Below the pieces are notes generated by a model. It was not told where the DNA came from. It ran no database searches and saw nothing but the letters and a program-made list of their open reading frames with translations. Shown here piece after piece: positions 44,580 through 51,903 of a DNA stretch of 64,000 nt (within the stretch, counting starts at the first letter, position 1; each line of letters begins with the position of its first letter). Position numbers and translations under genes: made by a program. Origin of the DNA: Bryobacteraceae bacterium (GTDB taxonomy: Bacteria > Acidobacteriota > Terriglobia > Bryobacterales > Bryobacteraceae); NCBI GenBank assembly GCA_026129905.1, contig JAHCHE010000005.1:1-64000 (forward strand), read 5' to 3'.

Positions 44580-45317
44580 TTAGAGCAGGTTGATGTCCCG
44601 GACTACCCTGGGCAGGTAATCGGACTTCTTCAGAGCTTCGCCGTAACGCGCGCCGATGAGGCTGCCGTAGTAGCGGGCGCGGGTCTCCAACTGTTCGGTG
44701 AGCGATCCGCCGAGGGTGGCGCCATACGCGCGCCGCTCCGCGGTTTCCCCGTCGGTTTCCACGAATTCCGAACTCGACTGGAAGCACCGCCAGGCCTCCA
44801 TCTTGACGGCGAACGTCTCGGAGATATCCACGATGTCGGTCGGATTGGGAAGAAGCTGGATGACTTCGAAGTGATAGAGAGAGGACGCCATCCAGGGCGG
44901 CCCAAGGTCCGCGCTGCACGACCAGCCCGCCTGCCACCAGGAGTCGCAGGCCAGGCGCGCCATCGCGTGATGCTGAAAATACTCCGCCCAGTAGTGCGAG
45001 AGGATAACATCCGGCCGGTACCGCCGGATACTTTCGATGCACAGCCGGTATGTCTCGCGGCTTTCCTGGACGGCGTAGTCGGAGTAATTGAAGCAGGTGA
45101 AACTGTTTGCCCCGAGCACGTCGTGCGCCCGGCGGGCCTGCGCGGTGATCCTTGCCGCCGCGGTGTCTTTATCCGCCACGTCAGCGAAATCCTCGTCGCT
45201 GTTGCCAAAACAAACGACATTTACTTCGCCCCCCGCGTTAACCACCTTGCGAATGATGCCGCCGACCGCCAGCACGCTGTCGTCGAGGTGAGCGCCGAGC
45301 ACCAGGAGATTCATCAT
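44580..45317 (-). CDS. PIG-L/LmbE-family deacetylase
   Basis: 245 residues from ATG at 45317 after GGAGG. N-terminal MMNLLVLGAHLDDSVLAVGGIIRK is the LmbE metal-binding motif (usually AHPDD; here Leu replaces Pro). VNVVCFGNSDEDF and VILSHYWAEYFQHHAMARLACDSW supply the H-x2-H-type motif. The family removes acetyl groups from GlcNAc-type substrates using zinc. It fits the polysaccharide deacetylase two genes upstream and the isomerase 8 bases upstream. No leader, so cytoplasmic. Confidence 0.85.
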   Translation of the reverse strand: MMNLLVLGAHLDDSVLAVGGIIRKVVNAGGEVNVVCFGNSDEDFADVADKDTAAARITAQARRAHDVLGANSFTCFNYSDYAVQESRETYRLCIESIRRYRPDVILSHYWAEYFQHHAMARLACDSWWQAGWSCSADLGPPWMASSLYHFEVIQLLPNPTDIVDISETFAVKMEAWRCFQSSSEFVETDGETAERRAYGATLGGSLTEQLETRARYYGSLIGARYGEALKKSDYLPRVVRDINLL

Positions 45318-45325
45318 CGCCTCCG

Positions 45326-46795
45326 CTAGACCGTAAACGAACGGATGCCGAGTTCCGCCGCCAGCATCTCCAATTCCGTCCGCACGTCGCCGTGGACGAT
45401 GATCGCGTGGTGTGAAACGCCCTGCCGCTGTATGTGGACCACGTAGTCCTTCACGGGGCGATCCACCTGGACCAGGGCGTGGATCTCGGCGCACGGCAGG
45501 CAAGGGTAATCGAGGCACTCGCCGCCGGATATCAGCATCTGCCAGCCACCGGCGGCATCCAGCAGGTGCCCCATGGTGACGCGTCCAGGCTTCAGAATGA
45601 ACTGCATGTTCACGCCGCTGCCCTGAAACCCCCATTCCTCGGGGGCGCCGGTGAGGGTAACGCGGTCGTCGCCGCCTGCCAGCGCGGGGGACGCCACGCC
45701 GTGGCCCACCATGAGCAGGGCGTTGTGGGTGGCATCGTACTGTCCCCACTCCGCCTGCAACGGCGAATTGCCGCTAAACCACGACATGGCATGCATAATT
45801 ACGAGTCCCGCCAGGTCGCCTTCGGACGCCACGAGATGCCGTCCTTTTTCCAGCATCAGCGAGCCGCCGATTCGCGCCGGAGCCCCGGTGTGCTTCTCGA
45901 TATAGTGCTGGCCGAGAAAGCAAAGCGCATCCAGCCGCAGCCGGTCCACCAGGCGCTCCATCGCGATGGCGACGCGGCACGAACGGTACAGGTCCTCTTC
46001 GCGGGGACCGAGCAGGCGAAAGCGGGCGGCGAGGCAGGCGGCGAGCGCTTTTGTGTCTTCGTCGGCAACCGCATCCCAGAGCTTCAACAGGTGGGACAGT
46101 TCGATGTAGATCACGTTTGGGCCGAGCGCGCCGCGGATCTTGGTTTTGTCGTTCTCCAGGTCGTACATTCCGCGGAATACGTGGCCAATTACGCCGATAT
46201 TCAGTTGGCGCAACCGGGCCGCCGAGCGCTTCACGTCAGCCAGCCGACGGATCTCGCGGTACGGCCGCTCGTCGCCGATCGATCCGGCGACGATGTCAAA
46301 CTTGCGTCCCATCTTGACGAACGTGCCGGAGAGCTGCGCCGTGCCGATCAGGGCGCTATTGCGCATGATCGTTTCGTAGTCATCCTGCGGCGTGATGTCC
46401 TCGGCGGCCTGCGTGGTAAACATGACTACCGGGACGTGAGGAACGTGATCGATGGCCTGCATCGAAATGTAGTCCGGCGTGTACGTGCCTTCGACGACGA
46501 TGAGCAGGTCCAGGCTGGACGCGGCGAAGATCCGCCCCGCCTTCTCGGCCGCATCGAGCGTATCCACAACGCCCGGAAAAACGAGTTCGAAATCCCGCGC
46601 CAGGCGGTCGGCGACGGTCTGCAAGTCCGCGACGACGTCGTTCTTGAACTGCGGCGAAAACATCCGCCAATACTCGAAATAGGCGACGCCGAGCAGGCCA
46701 ATGGTGACGCGTTCCCGTGGCGCCGGACGCTCGCTCAGAAGGTCGCCGAAGACGTCGTCTTCGGCCGCCTCGAACGACAGCGTGAATTCGCTCAT
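45326..46795 (-). CDS. L-fucose/L-arabinose isomerase-like protein
   Basis: 489 residues. FucI/AraA-type layout: VTIGLLGVAYFEYWRMF, FPGVVDTLDAAEKAGRIF, LDLLIVVEGTYTPDYISMQAIDHVP (N-terminal Rossmann-like domain), RLRQLNIGVIGHVFRGMYDLENDKTKI, LRLDALCFLGQHY, PARIGGSLMLEKGRHLVASEGDLAGLVIMHAMSW (central domain with acidic metal ligands), and HNALLMVGHGVASPAL with a catalytic-site His. It probably isomerises an aldose/ketose from the glycan. Its ATG overlaps the deacetylase stop (ATGA). Which sugar is not decided by sequence. Confidence 0.78.
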   Translation of the reverse strand: MSEFTLSFEAAEDDVFGDLLSERPAPRERVTIGLLGVAYFEYWRMFSPQFKNDVVADLQTVADRLARDFELVFPGVVDTLDAAEKAGRIFAASSLDLLIVVEGTYTPDYISMQAIDHVPHVPVVMFTTQAAEDITPQDDYETIMRNSALIGTAQLSGTFVKMGRKFDIVAGSIGDERPYREIRRLADVKRSAARLRQLNIGVIGHVFRGMYDLENDKTKIRGALGPNVIYIELSHLLKLWDAVADEDTKALAACLAARFRLLGPREEDLYRSCRVAIAMERLVDRLRLDALCFLGQHYIEKHTGAPARIGGSLMLEKGRHLVASEGDLAGLVIMHAMSWFSGNSPLQAEWGQYDATHNALLMVGHGVASPALAGGDDRVTLTGAPEEWGFQGSGVNMQFILKPGRVTMGHLLDAAGGWQMLISGGECLDYPCLPCAEIHALVQVDRPVKDYVVHIQRQGVSHHAIIVHGDVRTELEMLAAELGIRSFTV

Positions 46796-47694
46796 TGGAC
46801 ACTCGCCTCCGCGCGGGTCGCTGACGGCGCTTTCGCGGCGGCGGCGGCGAGCGTCAGCGCCTCGAGGTCCTCTCCGCGCCTGCCCGCCTCGGCTCGCGCG
46901 AAGTCGGCCAGCCGCCGGTAGAATTCGAATCCGCATTCGTCTTCGCCCTGCTGTATCGGCGAGACGTGGCAGATCGGCACGAACGGGATGCCGGCGTCCA
47001 GACAGGCCCTGAAGTCGTGCTGGGCCAGATCCATGGTGACGTCAAAGTTCTCCCAGGTGAGGTACCACGTGTATTCGGCCGTCAGCGGCAGCGTCCGCAG
47101 CCTGCCGGGATATTGGAGACGGTCATAGATCTCGCGCGTAATCGGCCGGGGTATGGCGGGGCGGACGCCGTTCAGCAGATCCCAGCCGGCTTCTTGAAGG
47201 TGGCGCGAGCTGTCGTAGAGGTAGCCTTCCTGGTCCAGGGCGTGGAAGAGGTTGTCGCAGATGGACAGGCACGGCGCGCGGAAGCCGGCGATGCGTATCT
47301 CCAGCGCATCCTCGATGATGCGGCGGCCCTGGGCAAGGCGCTGCCGGATGGCCGGAGTCGTCAGCGCCGCTTCGATGGCATCGCGTTCGCGGGCCAGGCG
47401 CTCGCGGGCCGGTCCTTCGTGGGGAAGGTCCATAATCATGCGCGGGGGAACGCCGCACTCAAACCGGTCGTGCTCGAGTCCGTGCTGGGCCACCTCGTGC
47501 CCGCCGGAGGCGGCCTGTTTGAGGATGTCAACGTAACCGGAGCGTTCGCCGAGCGGGATGCCCTGCGCCAACGGTACGGTGAAAAGCGTCGCCGGCAAGC
47601 CCAATTCCTGAAATAGCGCCAACAGGTTCGTTAGGTGGGCTTCGGTCGAGTAGCCCTCGTAGCAAACGTCATCGACAGTCGCGCAGAAAATCAT
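46792..47694 (-). CDS. Polysaccharide deacetylase-family (NodB-like) protein
   Basis: 300 residues after the ribosome site GGGAGG. Start MIFCATVDDVCYEGY gives the catalytic DD; the metal motif is GHEVAQHGLEHDRFECG (H-x4-H). IAGFRAPCLSICDNLFHALDQEGYLYDSS is the RAP substrate motif, and DAGIPFVPICHVSP the C-terminal His strand. No export signal, so it likely works on small intracellular sugars, like the PIG-L protein encoded two genes later. Partner of the isomerase by ATGA overlap. Confidence 0.85.
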   Translation of the reverse strand: MIFCATVDDVCYEGYSTEAHLTNLLALFQELGLPATLFTVPLAQGIPLGERSGYVDILKQAASGGHEVAQHGLEHDRFECGVPPRMIMDLPHEGPARERLARERDAIEAALTTPAIRQRLAQGRRIIEDALEIRIAGFRAPCLSICDNLFHALDQEGYLYDSSRHLQEAGWDLLNGVRPAIPRPITREIYDRLQYPGRLRTLPLTAEYTWYLTWENFDVTMDLAQHDFRACLDAGIPFVPICHVSPIQQGEDECGFEFYRRLADFARAEAGRRGEDLEALTLAAAAAKAPSATRAEASVQ

Positions 47695-47733
47695 CTTGTC
47701 CTCCCTTCACCGCGGCTGGAGCGCGCGGCGCGG

Positions 47734-48111
47734 TTACAGGCCGGCCCAATAGCCCATGCATCCGTAGTAAGCAAGGTTCACTTGCGTCGTATCGACCCGG
47801 CCGAATTGCGCCACCACCGGCACGTCGGAACGGACGCGGATGGAGTACTGCGTCAGGGGCGGGATGCTCAGCCCGCCGATGTCTTCGGGGTGGTCCAGCC
47901 GGAGGGTCTTCACCCGTTCGGCACCCACCGTCACCGGGATGTCTTTCACCGGGTCGCGGTCTTCGAAGTAGATATCCAGCCTGATCGTGGCTGGCGCGGC
48001 GTTGGGATTCAGCAGCATCAGCGCCTCATGCGCCTCGAGGGGGCCGCCGCCCCTCTTCTCCGGCAGATAACCGTCGGGAAAATACCAGATTTTAGCGCCA
48101 GATTCTCCCAT
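47734..48111 (-). CDS. Anabaena sensory-rhodopsin-transducer-like (ASRT) protein
   Basis: ATG at 48111 with ribosome site AGGAG gives 125 residues: AKIWYFPDGYLPEK, EAHEALMLLNPNAAPATIRLDIYFEDRDPV, VPVTVGAERVKTLRLDHP-type strand, QYSIRVRSDVPVVAQFGRVDTTQ. This matches the PF07100 sandwich first seen in the Anabaena sensory rhodopsin transducer. No rhodopsin is present; the family also occurs in sugar-utilisation loci where a sugar-binding or enzymatic role has been suggested. It sits between the M24-like and deacetylase genes in a sugar operon. A longer upstream start would overlap the preceding gene. Confidence 0.75.
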   Translation of the reverse strand: MGESGAKIWYFPDGYLPEKRGGGPLEAHEALMLLNPNAAPATIRLDIYFEDRDPVKDIPVTVGAERVKTLRLDHPEDIGGLSIPPLTQYSIRVRSDVPVVAQFGRVDTTQVNLAYYGCMGYWAGL

Positions 48112-48139
48112 AGATTCTCCTATTTTGGCAGAAAACAAT

Positions 48140-49306
48140 CTAAATGACTCGGGCGCAGCGTTCACGGATCGCGGGCGTGAGCGACTCGCAGCCGGATTCA
48201 CGGATCACGAACCCCTCCTCGATGCGGTTGGATCCGGCGGGATGCCCGAACAGGCTGATATCGGAATTGACGCACATGCCGGCGCGCAGCGGATAGGTTG
48301 CGCGCTCATCGGGGTAAGGCGATTCGGCCTCCGCCAGGCCAATCCCGTGCATGGGGGGGTAGACGTCATACCGGCTCAGGCCATGCTCGTGGAAGACCGC
48401 CTTCACCGCGCGCACCATATCGCCGGAGATCGCGCCGTCCCGCAGGTAGCCCAGTTGCACGTTCGCCGCTTCGAACAAGGCCCCGAGAAAGGCCTTCTGC
48501 CCGTCCGAAGCGGCGCCGGCAACGAAGGGATATTCGGCCGTGGCGATGTAGCCCTGGTACTGCACGGCAAAGGCCGCCATGATCATGTCGCCGTCCTGGA
48601 TGACCCGGTTCACGGCGCGACCGATGATGGTATTGGTTCGCGGGCCGCTGCCGAACACGGTAAAGGTGATGGATTCGGCGCCCGCCATCCGCGCCGCTCC
48701 CTCGGCCGCGCCCGCCGCCATCAATTCGGTGTTGCCGGGAATCGCCGCCGCCATCAATTTCTCGTAGCCGATGCAGGCGCAACGGCCCGCCTCGCGGAGG
48801 CACGCGATCTCGTTTTCGCTCTTAATCAGGCGAGCTTCGCGCAGCAATTGGTCCGCTTCGGCCAGTTGCACGCCGGGCAGGGCGCGGCACACGCGCTCGT
48901 AGACGGGAGCGGGCATATCCCACCTGCCGGCAACTCCCAGCCGATTGCCGCCGTTCAGCGCATCGCCGAGGATCTCTTTGAGCGACGAGAACGTCGCCAG
49001 GGGATAGTCGATCTCTTCGGGGACCGACACGCAGGCGAACTCCTTGATGTTTCGGATATCATGCCAGGGGCACATCTCGCGGGCGTAGCGCTCACCCTCG
49101 GGGGCGCCGGCCAGGATCGGGTCGCCACGGCGGGGGATGAAGCACGCGCCGCGCTCGAAAATAGGCCAGAAGTTGCTCACGTAGCGGAGGTTCTCGCGCC
49201 GGTATTCGTCTCCGTACACCATCAGGCCGTCGAGGCCGTTTTGCTCCATCGCCGCTTGCAGACGCGCGATGCGCTCGACGAACTCGGATGTAGGTATGGC
49301 CGCCAT
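48140..49306 (-). CDS. M24-family (creatinase/prolidase fold) protein with lost metal ligands
   Basis: 388 residues. N-terminal creatinase-like domain (RLQAAMEQNGLDGLMVYGDEYRRENLRYVSNFWP) and C-terminal pita-bread domain (ADQLLREARLIKSENEIACLREAG, MHGIGLAEAESPY, GMCVNSDISLFG, IEEGFVIRESGCESLT). The usual five ligands D-D-H-E-E are mostly absent: GDxxxxD has Ala (MIMAAF), the second Asp region reads YIATAEY, and the first Glu becomes Asp (VNSDI). Like creatinase it may work without metal, or be a binding protein. First gene of the six-gene minus operon opposite the plus operon at 49428. Confidence 0.75.
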   Translation of the reverse strand: MAAIPTSEFVERIARLQAAMEQNGLDGLMVYGDEYRRENLRYVSNFWPIFERGACFIPRRGDPILAGAPEGERYAREMCPWHDIRNIKEFACVSVPEEIDYPLATFSSLKEILGDALNGGNRLGVAGRWDMPAPVYERVCRALPGVQLAEADQLLREARLIKSENEIACLREAGRCACIGYEKLMAAAIPGNTELMAAGAAEGAARMAGAESITFTVFGSGPRTNTIIGRAVNRVIQDGDMIMAAFAVQYQGYIATAEYPFVAGAASDGQKAFLGALFEAANVQLGYLRDGAISGDMVRAVKAVFHEHGLSRYDVYPPMHGIGLAEAESPYPDERATYPLRAGMCVNSDISLFGHPAGSNRIEEGFVIRESGCESLTPAIRERCARVI

Positions 49307-49351
49307 GAAGATCGCTCCTTCCGGGCTCCGGGGCGGCGCCCCGGATTCACA

Positions 49352-49368
49352 TTATTATAATATAATAT
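49352..49368. promoter_or_regulatory. AT-rich divergent promoter with operator-like element
   Basis: TTATTATAATATAATAT contains two overlapping TATAAT boxes on the plus strand and one on the minus strand. TTATAATATAATA (49355-49367) resembles the shared element with A for G at position 3. It lies between the divergent six-gene minus operon and the plus operon at 49428. -35 boxes are weak in both directions. Inclusion in the GntR regulon is tentative. Confidence 0.4.
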
Positions 49369-49427
49369 CCCTGCGCCGGGAACCGGTTTCCGCAAGGGCC
49401 GGCCCCGCCGCCCGGGAGGTAGGTTAC

Positions 49428-50396
49428 GTGTCCCTGCAAAGCTTTGAAGAAAAACGGCAACGCATCACCGAGACGTTCTGCCGGCGCCTGGCCGCGGAGC
49501 CCGGGCTCCACCAGGCGGAAATCAAGCTCTCCTGGAGCAACTGGGGCTTCGGGATGGAGCCGCTGGAGGCGTCCGCCCGCCGGCTGGAGCGCAACGGCAT
49601 CCGGTGGATTGAACTGCACGGCAACCACTACGGCAAGGATCTTGGTTACCGGCCCAAAGAAGTGCTCGGCATTTTGGGGCGGCACGGCATTGAAGTTTCC
49701 GGGATCTGCGGGATGTTCAGCCGGGAAAACGATCTCTCCTCGCCGTCCGGGCTGGTGCGGCAGGCGGCCATCGACTATATACGGCGCCAGCTCGAGCTGT
49801 GCCGTGAAGTGAACGGCTCGTACCTGCTGGTGGTCCCGGGCGCGGTCGGCCGTCCGGCGCCCTACGACGTGAGCGAGTTCGGCAGATCGGTGGAGACGTT
49901 GCGGCTGGTAGCCGACGAATTCGTGGCGGCGGGCGTTCGGGGTGCCGTCGAGCCGATCCGTTCGGCGGAAGTGAGCCTGGTCCACACGTTCGAGGACGTC
50001 CGGCGGTACCTCGACGCGGTCGGATCGCCCGGCATTCAGCACATCAACGGCGACATCTATCACATGCAGGTGGAAGAAGCGAACGTGGCGGAGACGATCG
50101 GCGGTGCCGGCGACCGGCTGATCAACCTGCACCTGGCGGATTCCAATCGCTGCGCCCTTGGCGAAGGATCGATGGATGTGGATGCGATTCTGATGGCGCT
50201 CTACACGATCGGCTATGCGGACGGCCCGCGGTTCGCCACCGCCGAGCCGCTCGGACCCGGCGGGGATCCGTACCCGGCCATGTTCGGACAGCCGGATCCG
50301 GCGGCTCTCGATGAACTGGTGCGAAAGACGGCCATCTGTTGGCGGGAACGGGAAGCCCACATCAAGACCGCGGCGCCGGCGGCGGTGGGAGCGTAA
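49428..50396 (+). CDS. Sugar-phosphate isomerase/epimerase-like TIM barrel protein
   Basis: GTG at 49428 with ribosome site GGGAGG gives 322 residues. Xylose-isomerase-like barrel: NGIRWIELHGNHYGKDLGY, LGRHGIEVSGICGMFSRENDLSS, YLLVVPGAVGRP, GVRGAVEPIRSAEVSLVHTFEDVRRY, GIQHINGDIYHMQVEE, LINLHLADSNRCALGEGSMDVDAIL. The acidic metal-ligand pattern (E in AVEP, D in NGDIYH, H in LHLADSN, final E in TAEPLG) is typical of the AP-endonuclease-2 fold epimerases. No leader, so cytoplasmic. First gene of a three-gene unit with the two secreted proteins downstream (12 bases, then 13 bases). Confidence 0.82.
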   Translation: MSLQSFEEKRQRITETFCRRLAAEPGLHQAEIKLSWSNWGFGMEPLEASARRLERNGIRWIELHGNHYGKDLGYRPKEVLGILGRHGIEVSGICGMFSRENDLSSPSGLVRQAAIDYIRRQLELCREVNGSYLLVVPGAVGRPAPYDVSEFGRSVETLRLVADEFVAAGVRGAVEPIRSAEVSLVHTFEDVRRYLDAVGSPGIQHINGDIYHMQVEEANVAETIGGAGDRLINLHLADSNRCALGEGSMDVDAILMALYTIGYADGPRFATAEPLGPGGDPYPAMFGQPDPAALDELVRKTAICWREREAHIKTAAPAAVGA

Positions 50397-50408
50397 GCGG
50401 AGGCTCAG

Positions 50409-51890
50409 ATGCAGAGAAGGCGATTTATCCAGTACGGCGCGGCGGCGGGTGTGGCGGGCGCCCTGCCGGCGATGGAGGCGGCCGAAGGCGCGGCGGTGCC
50501 CGATCTCGGCCCCGCGCGGATCCTGCGCTCTTACACGCCGGAGGACCACCGGCGGCGGCTGGCCAATGTCGCCCGGTGCGAGCGCGGCATTCGCCAGTCG
50601 ATGCGCAAGCACCTCGTGACCGGATACATACCCGGCCAAGTCTCCTATAACATGGGCGAGTATCCGGGTCGCACGCCGTACGATCCCGGCGAGTACGACG
50701 AGCGGGAACTGGACCGGCTCCGGGACGGGGGCATCCGCCTGATCCAGATCATGGAGGACTGGAACGACCTGCTGCGGTTGTTCGGCGGCAACAAGTTCAC
50801 GGCCGTCAATCCGGCCGGCTTGCGCCGGTTCATCAATATGGTCCACCAGCGAGGCATGAAGATCCTGCTATATGCCTCGACCGGGTATTTCCAGCGAGGC
50901 GATCCCGATTTCCGCGAGGAATGGGCGCGGCCGCGATCGGTGCGAACGATCCACTGGGACCTGGCGCGCTGCTCGCCGGCCAGTCCTTCGTGGCGCGCCT
51001 ACCTTCTTCCGCGGACGCTCGGCATCCTTGAGGAGTACGGCGTGGACGGGCTGTTTAATGACTGGGGATACATCCAGCTCTACAACCACCGCTACCCTCC
51101 GACGAAGGATGAAGTGACGGCATTCGAGGAGGCCGCTGACCACGATGCCGCGCTGGAGGACCTGGTGGCGCTTGTCTATTCCGAGGTGAAACGCCGCGGC
51201 GGCATTTACAAAATGCACGCCGACAGCAACAATCGCCCGCGCACCCGGATGAAGCTCTACGATTACCTCTGGGTGGGCGAGGGCGTGGACCGCAGCGACA
51301 AGGTGCGGGAGCAATCCAAGGATCATCCGCCCTACATCGTTCCCTGCTTCGACCTTTCGCACAGCAAGCTGGAAAACGAGGACGAGATGTACCTGCACAC
51401 CATCCCCTACATGCAGTTTCCGCTGCTGCTCGCGGGCCGTCCGTTCACCGGGGAGCGCGGCCTGATCCCGGGCATCAGGTACCTTCCGGAAGAGAAAGAC
51501 CTGTATCTCCGCCACTGCCGCAAGATCTGGAAGTATTACCAGGAACACCCGGACGGTCCGTTCGCTTACGGCCCGTGGGACTCATTCCCGCCCCGGCCCA
51601 ATGTACACGAGACCCATGCGCGGTGGCTAAAAAAATATCTGCCGCTGGTGGAAGAAGGCACGTTGGCCTATCTCGAGGTCACTGACTCGGATCTGTTCTC
51701 GCAGCCGCTGCCGGCCCGCGTGACGGCGTCCGTGTTCGCCAACCTCGAGACATACCTCGTCCTGGCGAACTATGGCCAAACTCCGGCCCCGGTGGTCACG
51801 GCCAGGACGTACGCGCAAGCCGGCGAGGCCCCTGGGACCCGGAGGACCCTGGCCCCACGTTCCCTTGTCATCCTCAAGAAGGCCGGTTAG
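50409..51890 (+). CDS. Exported TIM-barrel-like protein of unknown family, copy A
   Basis: 493 residues. N-terminus RRRFIQYGAAAGVAGALPAMEAAEG is a Tat-like leader. The body reads as a glycosidase-type barrel: VARCERGIRQSMRKHLVTGYIPGQ, IRLIQIMEDWNDLLRLFGGNKF, VHQRGMKILLYASTGYFQRGDPDF, RCSPASPSWRAYLLPRTLGILEEYGVDGLFNDWGY, DHDAALEDLVALVYSEVKRRGGIYKMHAD. The strand GVDGLFNDWGY looks like the catalytic-Asp strand of GH-like barrels (inference). The C-terminal beta domain has FANLETYLVLANYG. I do not recognise a named family. The next gene is a tandem paralogue. Confidence 0.62.
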   Translation: MQRRRFIQYGAAAGVAGALPAMEAAEGAAVPDLGPARILRSYTPEDHRRRLANVARCERGIRQSMRKHLVTGYIPGQVSYNMGEYPGRTPYDPGEYDERELDRLRDGGIRLIQIMEDWNDLLRLFGGNKFTAVNPAGLRRFINMVHQRGMKILLYASTGYFQRGDPDFREEWARPRSVRTIHWDLARCSPASPSWRAYLLPRTLGILEEYGVDGLFNDWGYIQLYNHRYPPTKDEVTAFEEAADHDAALEDLVALVYSEVKRRGGIYKMHADSNNRPRTRMKLYDYLWVGEGVDRSDKVREQSKDHPPYIVPCFDLSHSKLENEDEMYLHTIPYMQFPLLLAGRPFTGERGLIPGIRYLPEEKDLYLRHCRKIWKYYQEHPDGPFAYGPWDSFPPRPNVHETHARWLKKYLPLVEEGTLAYLEVTDSDLFSQPLPARVTASVFANLETYLVLANYGQTPAPVVTARTYAQAGEAPGTRRTLAPRSLVILKKAG

Positions 51891-51903
51891 ACGGAGGCAC
51901 AGG

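Noticed and set aside
45434-46921. 495-codon plus-strand frame opposite the isomerase-like gene
   Set aside because: Antisense shadow; the minus-strand gene has clear FucI/AraA features and operon coupling.
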